A DNA stretch of 48,106 bases, from NCBI GenBank assembly GCA_947501115.1, contig CANMVX010000027.1:1-48106 (forward strand), read 5' to 3'. Made by a program: the position numbers and the translations under genes. The notes beneath the pieces were generated by a model, which ran no database searches, was not told the origin of the DNA, and saw only the letters and a program-made list of their open reading frames with translations. This stretch comes from Haliscomenobacteraceae bacterium (GTDB lineage Bacteria; Bacteroidota; Bacteroidia; Chitinophagales; Saprospiraceae). Of this stretch, positions 17,682 through 25,683 are shown in pieces. Position 1 is the stretch's first letter. Each line of letters begins with the position of its first letter.

Positions 17682-19022
17682 ATGGAACATTTATACCCTG
17701 TCTTGTGGATTTTTGGCTCCGTTTTAGCCCTCATTATATTAACATCGAAATATAAAGTTCACGCCTTTATCGTCCTGTTTTTGGTGTCCCTCCTTTTAGC
17801 CCTGGCAACCATGCCATTGGCAGAAGTTTTACCATTGATGAAAGAAGGATTTGGAAAAACGATAGGAAATATTGGTTTTCTAATTATTTCAGGATCATTT
17901 ATTGCTATCATACTGGAAAAAACCGGAGCAGCATCGATCATGGCAAAATGGTTTTTATCGAAATTAGGCCATAAAAATGCACCCTTATCTTTAGGCATGA
18001 CGGGATTTTTAAGTGGCTTACTCTTGTTTTGCGACACAGGATTTATACTCCTCAGTTCTTTAACGAAAGGGATTTCGGAAAAATCGAACTACTCCGTGCC
18101 TTTTCTGAATGGGATATTGGCTATTTCCCTATTTTCCGTTCATTGTTTGACCCCTACCCATCCGGGTATGTTAGGAGCTATTGGTATTATACCGGTTGAT
18201 TTTGGGCAGGTCTTATTTTTCGGCTCTTTACTGGCACTACCTGGCTTATTTCTTAGTTATCAATGGTTAAAATATGCCGACAGGAAGTGGAGCGAAGAAT
18301 TAACAGTTAAAGTACCCCTGCAAATTAATACCCCTCTTCCTGAAGAGGAAAACTTATCTGTTTTCAAGGCATTTTTGCCCATACTACTCCCTTTATTATT
18401 GCTATTTATTGCTTCATTCATAACCATTGTAAAAATAAATTTTCTACCAGAAGGTCTTACCTCTATTTTCTTATTTATAGGTCAAGCTCCGGTTTCGTTA
18501 AGCATAGGCGCTTTGATTTCCGTTTATTTGTTAAAAAACAGAGCTATTCCGGAGGTTAATATCATCATGGAGAGAGCTATTGAAAAAGCGGGAAGTATTT
18601 TAGTCATAACCGCCAGTGGAGGCGTATTCGGATTGGTTATCAAGGAATTGATGCAAGATTTACCCTTAAATCAATGGCTTGGAGGTATGGGATTAGGCCT
18701 TTTCATTCCCTTTTTGATAGCCTCATTCCTTAAGATAGCCCAGGGCTCATCTACCATCGCCGTTTTAACCACCGCCGCCTTGATTAGCCCCATGTTGGAA
18801 ACCATAGGATTGGATTCCGCTTCCGGACAATTAATGGTTATATTAGCTATGGGCGCCGGATCCATGGTATTTTCCCATGCCAATGATTCTTATTTTTGGG
18901 TAATTACGCAATTCTCTGGCATATCTTCTAACACCACCCTTCGATATTTTTCAACAGCTTCATTCATTATGGGGATTACCAGTATGGCAACTATTTTTCT
19001 TATTAATTTTTTATTTTTTTAA
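17682..19022 (+). CDS. GntP-family gluconate-type permease
   Basis: An integral membrane permease of about 446 residues with some 12 hydrophobic segments. Features of the GntP family include GNIGFLIISGSFIAIILEKTG, the FCDTGFILLSSL segment and CLTPTHPGMLGA. The start is taken as ATG 17682; a TTG at 17673 would overlap the SRPBCC stop and add three residues. Family members import gluconate, 2-keto-3-deoxygluconate or similar acids with protons. As last gene of the fucose-like operon, it may import the sugar acid directly or handle an organic-acid product. The substrate is not resolved. Confidence 0.86.
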   Translation: MEHLYPVLWIFGSVLALIILTSKYKVHAFIVLFLVSLLLALATMPLAEVLPLMKEGFGKTIGNIGFLIISGSFIAIILEKTGAASIMAKWFLSKLGHKNAPLSLGMTGFLSGLLLFCDTGFILLSSLTKGISEKSNYSVPFLNGILAISLFSVHCLTPTHPGMLGAIGIIPVDFGQVLFFGSLLALPGLFLSYQWLKYADRKWSEELTVKVPLQINTPLPEEENLSVFKAFLPILLPLLLLFIASFITIVKINFLPEGLTSIFLFIGQAPVSLSIGALISVYLLKNRAIPEVNIIMERAIEKAGSILVITASGGVFGLVIKELMQDLPLNQWLGGMGLGLFIPFLIASFLKIAQGSSTIAVLTTAALISPMLETIGLDSASGQLMVILAMGAGSMVFSHANDSYFWVITQFSGISSNTTLRYFSTASFIMGITSMATIFLINFLFF

Positions 19023-19094
19023 AAATCCGGAACGAAACTGACTTGATAGGCTATATATAATTGATATTAATTTTAATCACTCAATTTATTAGTT

Positions 19095-20399
19095 ATGAAA
19101 GCCATTTCTTTTTTAAAAGTACTTCCCATTATCGGATTATTTTCTGGAACCTTATTAGCACAGGAATTTCCAAAACCTGAAGAAAAGCCAGATTTTCAAT
19201 TTATTTCCACTGACGGCCTATCTGAATTAAAGGGTCATACTTCAAGACCCATTCCAAATCAGTACATTGTCATTTTAAATCCAACCGTAGCAAAGACAGC
19301 CCTCCAGGTGTATGAATCTCAATCTTTTTCAACGAGAGATGAGCAGGTAAAAACAGGGATTGAAGTAGAGCGCACTGCCCAAAATAATATTCTGGCTATT
19401 GCGCAGAAACTAGGTATTTCCCAATCAAGCATGCTGGGTATCTATAGCGGTGTGAATGTAGGATTTTTTGCAACTATACCAGATGATGTCGCTAAAAGAC
19501 TGATAGCTAATATCAAGCAATTTCCTGAAGTCAGCTCTATTACACAAGATCAGACGGTAGCGAGAGCAGGTGAATTAACAAAAAGTAAGGTTCCTCATCT
19601 AATAAGTATGGCACAATCTGTTCCATGGGGTGTTGCATTCACTGGTTGGACCAACATGCCAAATCAAATTTACTGGGCATGGATATTAGACACAGGTATT
19701 GATTTACAACATCAGGATTTGAATGTATTAGGAAGTGCACCCTTTGCAAAATCCTTTATTGCCGGCCAAACAGTACAGGATGGACACGGACACGGTACCC
19801 ATGTTGCTGGAACGGTAGCGGCAAAGAACAATACTTTTGGTGTAGTAGGCGTAGCTGCTGGTGCGCGTGTAGTACCAGTAAAAGTGTTAAGTAATTCAGG
19901 ATCTGGATCATGGGGTGGCGTATTAGCAGGAGTTAATCATGTGGCGACTTACGGAATACCTGGAGATGTGGTCAATATGAGTTTGGGTGGTACAGGAACT
20001 TATGCAGCACTAGAAACTGCTATTGCCACCTTAGCAGGCTCAAGAAAAATATTCTTCAGTATCGCTGCCGGAAATAGCAATTTGCCAGCTAATGGTTTTA
20101 CGCCTGCCAGAACAAATGGAGTGAACGTCTATACCATATCTGCCATGGATAACAGATGTAATATTGCCGGATTCTCAAATTACGGTAATCCACCGGTAGA
20201 TTTTGCAGCACCTGGCGTGGGAATCTTATCCACCTATAAAGGAAATGCTTATGCGACCATGAGCGGAACCTCAATGGCGGCTCCACATGTTGCTGGAATC
20301 CTTTTATTAAACTCTGGACTGGTAAGAAACGGAGGATGTTGTGCCGGCAGACTTTGTACAGATAGGGATGCAATCAAAGATCTGGTAGCAAAAAGATAA
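19095..20399 (+). CDS. Secreted subtilisin-like serine protease (family S8) with I9 propeptide
   Basis: A 434-residue precursor. Residues 1-22 are a signal peptide (GLFSGTLLA-Q). An inhibitor I9-like propeptide spans about 50-155 (NQYIVILNP ... FPEVSSITQDQ). The catalytic domain carries the triad D199 (ILDTGID), H233 (HGHGTHVAG) and S393 (GTSMAAPHVAG), with the oxyanion Asn in SIAAGNSN. It resembles proteinase K-like subtilases. A short Cys-rich tail (GGCCAGRLC) ends the protein, and no T9SS sorting domain is seen. It is a single gene, followed by a strong hairpin terminator at 20432-20461. Confidence 0.93.
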   Translation: MKAISFLKVLPIIGLFSGTLLAQEFPKPEEKPDFQFISTDGLSELKGHTSRPIPNQYIVILNPTVAKTALQVYESQSFSTRDEQVKTGIEVERTAQNNILAIAQKLGISQSSMLGIYSGVNVGFFATIPDDVAKRLIANIKQFPEVSSITQDQTVARAGELTKSKVPHLISMAQSVPWGVAFTGWTNMPNQIYWAWILDTGIDLQHQDLNVLGSAPFAKSFIAGQTVQDGHGHGTHVAGTVAAKNNTFGVVGVAAGARVVPVKVLSNSGSGSWGGVLAGVNHVATYGIPGDVVNMSLGGTGTYAALETAIATLAGSRKIFFSIAAGNSNLPANGFTPARTNGVNVYTISAMDNRCNIAGFSNYGNPPVDFAAPGVGILSTYKGNAYATMSGTSMAAPHVAGILLLNSGLVRNGGCCAGRLCTDRDAIKDLVAKR

Positions 20400-20431
20400 T
20401 TCATTCCCTGAAATTATAAATCCCATGAAAT

Positions 20432-20461
20432 AAAGAGGTTTTCCAAAAGGAAAGCCTCTTT
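20432..20461 (+). terminator. Rho-independent terminator after the S8 protease gene
   Basis: A 13-bp stem with one G-U pair (arms 20432-20444 and 20449-20461), an AAAA loop, and a following ATTTTT. It ends transcription 30 to 60 bases after the protease stop. Confidence 0.85.
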
Positions 20462-20509
20462 ATTTTTGGAAAAAGAGAAGCATAAATAAAAATAAATCTT
20501 CGCATATAC

Positions 20510-20547
20510 CCCAAAATTTGGGTAGATTGCCGAAAGGTTAGTTTCGG
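20510..20547. other. Paired small palindromes in the gap before higBA
   Basis: CCCAAA-A-TTTGGG (20510-20522) is followed by CCGAAA-N6-TTTCGG (20530-20547). The bases 20511-20530 are nearly repeated at 39544-39562. They may be a small repeated element or a regulatory structure. The remaining gap (20548-20642) has no gene. Confidence 0.4.
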
Positions 20548-20642
20548 AAATCTGGGAGTTACAGACCATTTAAAAACGACAACACACAATAAACTGACAG
20601 ACGATAAATTATAGTTTCTTTTTAACGAAACTTTTAGTATTT

Positions 20643-21032
20643 TTGACACATTGTTTAGACGAGGCATTTGAATTTTTGAGCGGCTTAGAGAGAAAACAAT
20701 ACGAAAAAATACTTTATAACATTCGTAAATCTCAAGTAGAACTTGACCCTGAACTTTTCAAAAAACTCTCGGACGACATTTGGGAATTTAGGACGCTGTA
20801 TCAGGGTTTACAATATCGACTGCTTGCTTTTTGGGACAAGACTTCAACAATTAACACTTTGGTTGTTTCAACACACGGATTTGTCAAAAAAAGAAGTAAA
20901 GTTCCAGACAATGAAAGTAAAAAATTAGAAAAAATGAAAGCATATACTTTAGACCAAGTACAAGATAAACTAATTGGTAAAATTGGGACACCCAAACGTG
21001 ACATATTTGAATATGAACTTCAAATGGACTAA
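20643..21032 (+). CDS. HigB/RelE-like (phage Gp49-type) toxin, running into the antitoxin frame
   Basis: A RelE/ParE-superfamily mRNA-interferase toxin. EAFEFLSGLERKQYEKILYN, then DIWEFRTLYQGLQYRLLAFW and STHGFVKKRSKVP are signature segments of the Gp49-like HigB family, whose members are about 110 residues. No ATG is available: TTG at 20643 is the only plausible start, and a few upstream codons also look homologous. The toxin part ends near residue 97 (about 20933), but no stop occurs there. The frame continues directly into the antitoxin sequence and ends at TAA 21030-21032. The normal toxin end has therefore been lost or fused. Function is doubtful. Confidence 0.7.
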   Translation: MTHCLDEAFEFLSGLERKQYEKILYNIRKSQVELDPELFKKLSDDIWEFRTLYQGLQYRLLAFWDKTSTINTLVVSTHGFVKKRSKVPDNESKKLEKMKAYTLDQVQDKLIGKIGTPKRDIFEYELQMD

Positions 21033-21248
21033 ATTGGTAAAGCCATTAAGCAAACACGACAAGAAAGACATTTGACACAGGAAGAACTTGGAAAACTAAT
21101 TGGTGTTCAAAAAGCTCAAATTTCAAGACTTGAAAACAATGCAAGTAATGTTACAATGGACACTTTGATAAAAGTTTTTACAGCTTTAAATGCAAAAATA
21201 AAACTTCAAGTAGAACTACCTAACCTGAACATCAGCCTTGGACAATAA
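20934..21248 (+). pseudogene. HigA-type XRE antitoxin split by an in-frame TAA
   Basis: From ATG 20934 the reading MKAYTLDQVQDKLIGKIGT ... FEYELQMD is the usual N-terminus of HigA antitoxins paired with Gp49 toxins. After TAA (21030-21032) the same frame continues as IGKAIKQTRQERHLTQEELG ... VQKAQISRLENN ... ALNAKIKLQVEL, a complete HTH domain ending at TAA 21246-21248. Family members read a leucine (D-L-I-G-K) where this gene has the stop, so one T-to-A change (TTA to TAA) explains it. There is no ATG, GTG or TTG between the stop and the HTH. Unless read-through occurs, the DNA-binding half is not made. Confidence 0.65.
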
Positions 21249-21269
21249 TACGGCACATAACAGCACATT

Positions 21270-21386
21270 GGTAATAGGCGGTGTTTCGTCTCTGCTTGAC
21301 AGTTTTGTGGTAACTGAAAATTCAGTTCTCAGAATTAACTTTTGTGGTGAAAAGCGCGCCACTTCTGCAATCTGCGAAACATTACC
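21270..21386. repeat. Large imperfect inverted repeat after the higBA remnant
   Basis: Outer arms GGTAAT (21270-21275) and ATTACC (21381-21386) and inner arms GTTTCG (21283-21288) and CGAAAC (21375-21380) can pair, with a seven-base bulge on the left side. This gives a 117-bp foldable element. It follows the stop of the broken antitoxin by 21 bases and precedes the T9SS gene. It is of the same general type as the elements after the next plus-strand genes, though its sequence differs. Confidence 0.5.
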
Positions 21387-21441
21387 TGCAAGTTTAAGAG
21401 CTAATAATTTTTGAAATAGGTTGACAAAAAATTAAATCTAA

Positions 21442-23445
21442 ATGAAAAAACAAGTTAAAAACTATTTATTAGGGATAATTACATTTTCAATCTGGACACT
21501 TTCTGTAAATGCTCAAAAGACCATTTTACCAGTTAATTCCTATGGTGTATGGGATAGATCGAATGCCTATGACATTTCAGTTAATAGTGATTACAACTAT
21601 TTAAAAGGCAAAAGTGCCGATGTAAACTGGGAAGATGTGCAACCAAATAACTCAAATCAATACAATTGGTCTGAAATTCAAACTATATTACAAGCAGCTT
21701 ACAATAACAATCAAATGGTCAACATAAGCGTAGGAGTTGGTCCCGATACACCAGTCTGGATTTACGCTAATGGTGTCCCTAGTGTGCTTACAAATGATAC
21801 AGAACATCCAAATTGGACACAATATCCTTATTATTTGGATGACGATTTTAAAAGGTATTATTTCAATATGATAGAAAGTTTCGGTAATTTCTTGCGATCA
21901 CTACCAGCAAATTTATTTAATCATATTGCATATATTCAAGTAAAAACTGGATGCACAGGCGATGAAGTTGCCTATAAGGGAAAACCTCTTAATTCTTCAT
22001 ATACTATTTCTGAAAATCAATGGAGTACTTTCCGATTAGAAGTATTTGAAAAATTTAGACTAACATTTAACACGGGTAATAGTAAGACCCAAATTGGTCT
22101 TCTATTTAATAATATCGACCCAATAGACCAACCTTCAGAATGGCAATGGGTGTCAAGCAATGTTACATATGGATTTGGAACAAAAGGTGGAGCTTATGCA
22201 AGGGGACATCATCTCTCTGACGAGTTGGATTTCAAAAATACCTGGACTCCATATCTCGTTAATCCTCAAGGATTACATTTATTTTCTGCCGCTGAAATGG
22301 ATCAAACATGGACTAAACCATTGTACCAAATTAATATTCCATTAGGCTTTTATTGGGGTGTATTAAGTGGGCTTAATACGGGTCTTTCGGTTTGGCTAGT
22401 TACCCAAAGTGCATTGCAAGAAGCTAAATCAAAACCAGAATTACACGACATTTTTAAGATGTTTAATAAATATTCCAAACAAGTATATCCTAATACTGCT
22501 GATGCAGCATATTCCATTTTTCATGAAGGATTAAATTCTCAAAACACTGTTAAATTTCCAGAAAATATTTTCGGTCAAGCCATTAAGCAAAATCAGTCTC
22601 GATATATTGCCATTTGCAATGCTTATGCAAGCCGTGGTGCACAAATGGATGATGTGAATTCAGCTACTCAAGGACAAGTTTATCAACGGGATCAGCAAAA
22701 AGGGTATAATGATGCCGGTTGGAATATTCAAGAAGGGAATTACGAAAGATGGATAACTCAAATAAATCCAGATTTAACATCAATTGGTCTTTTCAGAGTA
22801 AGAGGCGTTATAAATACAAGCTCATCAAAGTACGACCGTTTTGCTCGCTCTTTTGAAAAAAGTAGTGGGAAAAACACCATGTATTTTAAATTCCATTCCG
22901 ATGTGTTTACCCTTTCTGATCCAGACAGTTTAACATTTAAAATTACGTGGCTCGATAAAAATAAAAATTCGACCTGGGCACTAAAATATTATAATTTATC
23001 TGGCTTGCAGACTGCATTAAATATCACTGGTATTGGTGACAATCAGTGGAAAACAACTAATGTTACAGTACACAATCCAATAATTAAGCAAAATGGTGCT
23101 TTAGGTTCTGATTTTATGTTGGTAAATACAGATAACATTGATGATATCTTTCATGGTATTGAAATAGATATTACACGAATGGGTACCATATCTTCTATTG
23201 AAGATAATGCTGAAAACCTTGAAACAGTAATTTTCCCAAACCCAACATCGTCAATACTTTATTGGAATAAAAATATTATCTCAGATGAAATTATAATTTA
23301 TAATTCAAAAGGGCAAGTAGTTTCAACCGTCAATACATCTGAAAATAATTCACTTAGCTTATTAGATTTAGAAAAAGGGATTTATTTCATTATATTTTTC
23401 AAAGACAAAAAAAGAGTATTAACCAAAAAAGTAATCAAAGAATAA
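21442..23445 (+). CDS. Secreted glycosidase-like protein with T9SS sorting domain
   Basis: A 667-residue exported protein. Residues 1-24 form a signal peptide (SIWTLSVNA-Q). The body (about 30-400) has a pattern resembling TIM-barrel glycoside hydrolases of the GH5/GH42 type (YLKGKSADVNWEDVQPN, GVGPDTPVWIYANG, TGCTGDEVAYKG, FYWGVLSGLNTG), but I cannot name the family or catalytic pair. Residues 400-590 look like a beta-rich accessory region. The end (IFPNPTSSILYW ... GQVVSTVNT ... LEKGIYFIIFF) is a type A C-terminal sorting domain for type IX secretion. No SusC/D pair lies nearby. The gene sits alone between structured intergenic elements. Confidence 0.75.
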   Translation: MKKQVKNYLLGIITFSIWTLSVNAQKTILPVNSYGVWDRSNAYDISVNSDYNYLKGKSADVNWEDVQPNNSNQYNWSEIQTILQAAYNNNQMVNISVGVGPDTPVWIYANGVPSVLTNDTEHPNWTQYPYYLDDDFKRYYFNMIESFGNFLRSLPANLFNHIAYIQVKTGCTGDEVAYKGKPLNSSYTISENQWSTFRLEVFEKFRLTFNTGNSKTQIGLLFNNIDPIDQPSEWQWVSSNVTYGFGTKGGAYARGHHLSDELDFKNTWTPYLVNPQGLHLFSAAEMDQTWTKPLYQINIPLGFYWGVLSGLNTGLSVWLVTQSALQEAKSKPELHDIFKMFNKYSKQVYPNTADAAYSIFHEGLNSQNTVKFPENIFGQAIKQNQSRYIAICNAYASRGAQMDDVNSATQGQVYQRDQQKGYNDAGWNIQEGNYERWITQINPDLTSIGLFRVRGVINTSSSKYDRFARSFEKSSGKNTMYFKFHSDVFTLSDPDSLTFKITWLDKNKNSTWALKYYNLSGLQTALNITGIGDNQWKTTNVTVHNPIIKQNGALGSDFMLVNTDNIDDIFHGIEIDITRMGTISSIEDNAENLETVIFPNPTSSILYWNKNIISDEIIIYNSKGQVVSTVNTSENNSLSLLDLEKGIYFIIFFKDKKRVLTKKVIKE

Positions 23446-23481
23446 CCGTTGCCATACATTAAAATAAATCCAGCAGGTAAA

Positions 23482-23620
23482 AGCCAGCGTTTCGTGGTGG
23501 CTTGAGGCCAAGCCATGAAACTCCGGTTGAACGGAACCGGTTAGGAGTGGCATAAAATTATTATGGATTTTCCGTGTTGGGATTTATTACTTAATAGGCA
23601 TTGCGTTCATGGGCGTTGCG
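23482..23620. repeat. 139-bp structured intergenic repeat, copy A
   Basis: This element starts at AGCCAGCGTTTCGTG and ends at GGGCGTTGCG, and matches copy B (26668-26806) over its whole 139 bases with about 16 differences and no gap. It contains CCGGTT-N6-AACCGG and AGCCA...TGGCT stems. It lies 37 bases after the T9SS gene stop. The rest of the 23446-23794 gap holds no gene; a further inverted repeat is at 23727-23771. Confidence 0.8.
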
Positions 23621-23726
23621 GAAAGGCTTTGGCGAAATAAAAAAAATTGGAAAACTAAACGACATTTGGAAAGATAACTACATTTTGGAAAGGCGTAGCA
23701 AAATCGTAGGAATAGAATGAAAAGAC

Positions 23727-23771
23727 AGAATAGCAGCCGATAACCGTTAGAGTTTCGGTATCTGCTATTCT
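23727..23771. repeat. Inverted repeat before the Crp/Fnr gene
   Basis: AGAATAGCAG (23727-23736) and CTGCTATTCT (23762-23771) are perfect 10-bp inverted arms. Part of the 25-base interior can extend the stem, with unpaired bases. It ends 24 bases before the Crp/Fnr start codon. It could be a leader structure, an operator or the end of the preceding cassette-like unit. Confidence 0.55.
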
Positions 23772-23794
23772 AAACCGACACACAAAGACAATCA

Positions 23795-24361
23795 ATGACA
23801 TCATATCTTGACAAAATAAACAACTACATTAAATCTCTGGACAACGATACCTTGACTGTATTGCAAAATATTTCCACGGACAAAAAATTTAAAAAAGGAG
23901 ATTTGCTTTTAAGACAAAATGAAATCTGCGGAAAAAGTTACTTGATAATTACTGGTATTGCCCGCAAATACTATCTGAATGACGGAAAAGAAATAACAAC
24001 TGAAATATATTTTGAAAACGACTTAGCTGTTTCATTCGACAGTTATACGTTACAACAGCCAAGTAGAGAATTTATTGAAGCCTTGACTGATGTATCCGTT
24101 TCAATAACTCACTATCAGGCATTTCAGGACGCTAAAACAAAATATCCAAAATTGTTAGCCTTGGACTTAATGCTTGCAGAGTATTATGGCATGGGGCTTG
24201 AAAACAGATTGTTTCAATTTCATACTATGACAGCAACAGATCGTTACTTAGAAATTCTTAATAAAAGTCCGTATATTATTCAGACCATTTCGCTTACTAT
24301 CATAGCTTCCTACCTTGGCATCTCTTTGGAAACATTAAGCAGAATAAGAGCCAAAATTTAA
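23795..24361 (+). CDS. Crp/Fnr-family transcriptional regulator
   Basis: A 188-residue regulator with an N-terminal cyclic-nucleotide-binding-like barrel (about residues 25-115; FKKGDLLLRQNEICGKSYLI, ITTEIYFENDLAVSF) and a short C-terminal HTH (IASYLGISLETLSRIRAKI). No FNR-type cysteine cluster is visible, so it probably senses a small ligand or acts constitutively. Proteins of this size are common in Bacteroidota, usually next to the single gene they control. Here a perfect dyad ATTTGAC-N4-GTCAAAT lies 12 bases after its stop, ahead of the DUF418 gene, making that gene its likely target. Confidence 0.87.
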   Translation: MTSYLDKINNYIKSLDNDTLTVLQNISTDKKFKKGDLLLRQNEICGKSYLIITGIARKYYLNDGKEITTEIYFENDLAVSFDSYTLQQPSREFIEALTDVSVSITHYQAFQDAKTKYPKLLALDLMLAEYYGMGLENRLFQFHTMTATDRYLEILNKSPYIIQTISLTIIASYLGISLETLSRIRAKI

Positions 24362-24372
24362 TTAAGTTCATT

Positions 24373-24390
24373 ATTTGACCTAAGTCAAAT
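24373..24390 (+). promoter_or_regulatory. FNR/CRP-like operator dyad before the DUF418 gene
   Basis: ATTTGAC-CTAA-GTCAAAT is a perfect 7-bp inverted repeat with a 4-base spacer, the geometry of FNR-type boxes (TTGAT-N4-ATCAA). It lies between the Crp/Fnr gene and its neighbour, 54 bases before the DUF418 ATG. The position fits activation or repression by the adjacent regulator. Confidence 0.65.
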
Positions 24391-24444
24391 TTCTTGTGTT
24401 TTTCTATGCTGAATTTTGCAGCCTTATATAACTGAAATAGAAAA

Positions 24445-25539
24445 ATGAAAACAAGAATTATTGGATTTGACTTGGCCAGAGCCTATGCGATTTTCGGGAT
24501 GTTTATCGTGAATTTTAATACCGTTTTTGGGAGCCATACTAATCATACTGGATTAAGTGGTTTTCTAAACTTATTCAATGGCAATTCAAGCACTTTGTTT
24601 GTGATGCTTGCAGGTATGGGCGTTTCGTTAATGACAAACAGAAACGATTACACGCTAGAAGAAAGAGAAAGTATCAAAAGCATCATTACAAAGCGTTCTT
24701 GGTTTCTTTTTGTTATGGGTGTAGCCTTTTATCTTTGGTGGCCTGCAGACATTTTACATTTTTATGGTGGCTATATGCACATTGCTGTGCTACTCATTTT
24801 CTTTCCTAAAAAATATTTTTTGTATGCTGCCGCAGCCGCTATAATTATCTTCCACCTTCTATTGACTATTGTTCCTTATGAAACTGGCTGGAATCTTGAA
24901 ACATTAATTTATAAAGACTTTTGGACTTTAAAAGGATTTCTAAGGAATACTTTTTACAATGGTTGGAATTCCATTTTCCCCTGGATAGCTTATTTTTTTA
25001 TAGGAATGTATTTGGGACGTTTAAACTGGAGCGATCTCACGACACCCAAAAAGGTATTATTGATTGGCAGTTCAGTTTACTTCATTACATTTTTAATTCA
25101 ATCGTATGCTACTTCAGTGACTCAAAACAAAGACTTACTGTTTTACCTGACTGCGGATTATCTTCCACCATTTTTGCCCTTTATGTTGGGGACTGCTTCC
25201 TTTGGTCTAATCCTAATAAGCATTTTCATTTTTATTGGCAATAAAATAGGAGAAACCAAAATCGCCAGGATATTATCATCAACTGGACAGATGACATTGA
25301 CACATTACATTGCTCATTTAGTGTTGGGACTTCTTATTTTATCAATAATTACGGGCAAAACGCTTAGTTATGACTTGCTAAAAGAAATCCCGACAAACCC
25401 AATTATCATTTTGACTTTTACAATAATATATTTTTTGTTCAGTTGTTCCTTTAGTTACCTTTGGACAAAAAAATATAAGAATGGACCGTTAGAAATGTTA
25501 ATGAGAAAAATATCGGACGGACAGAAGAACGGCCGATAA
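24445..25539 (+). CDS. DUF418-family multispanning membrane protein
   Basis: A 364-residue protein with about 9-10 hydrophobic segments. The N-terminus RIIGFDLARAYAIFGMFIVNF is the entry helix shared by DUF418 (YeiB-like) and heparan-alpha-glucosaminide acetyltransferase-like families. The C-terminal half (STGQMTLTHYIAHLVLGL, then SYLWTKKYKNGPLEMLMRKI) is characteristic of DUF418. The function is unknown, although an acyl-transfer or transport role is often proposed. It is probably controlled by the upstream Crp/Fnr protein through the dyad at 24373-24390. Confidence 0.85.
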   Translation: MKTRIIGFDLARAYAIFGMFIVNFNTVFGSHTNHTGLSGFLNLFNGNSSTLFVMLAGMGVSLMTNRNDYTLEERESIKSIITKRSWFLFVMGVAFYLWWPADILHFYGGYMHIAVLLIFFPKKYFLYAAAAAIIIFHLLLTIVPYETGWNLETLIYKDFWTLKGFLRNTFYNGWNSIFPWIAYFFIGMYLGRLNWSDLTTPKKVLLIGSSVYFITFLIQSYATSVTQNKDLLFYLTADYLPPFLPFMLGTASFGLILISIFIFIGNKIGETKIARILSSTGQMTLTHYIAHLVLGLLILSIITGKTLSYDLLKEIPTNPIIILTFTIIYFLFSCSFSYLWTKKYKNGPLEMLMRKISDGQKNGR

Positions 25540-25547
25540 TAGTACCT

Positions 25548-25621
25548 GCTAAAAATTAGCGGTTAAGTGTTTAGGTAAAGCTTCGTACTAAGTTCAGTGC
25601 TTGCAGACAGTTTTCGTCTGC
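25548..25621. repeat. Two hairpins in the gap after the DUF418 gene
   Basis: GCTAA-AAA-TTAGC (25548-25560) and GCAGAC-N7-GTCTGC (25603-25621) occur in the 144-base gap before the WD40-like gene. The neighbouring bases (CGCCAACTTCTTGTAA, from 25627) resemble the 3' half of the 21270-21386 element, so this may be a diverged member of the same class. Confidence 0.4.
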
Positions 25622-25683
25622 GAAATCGCCAACTTCTTGTAAATGTAAGCCATTGGTGGCAACCATAAAGGACAACGTACAAT

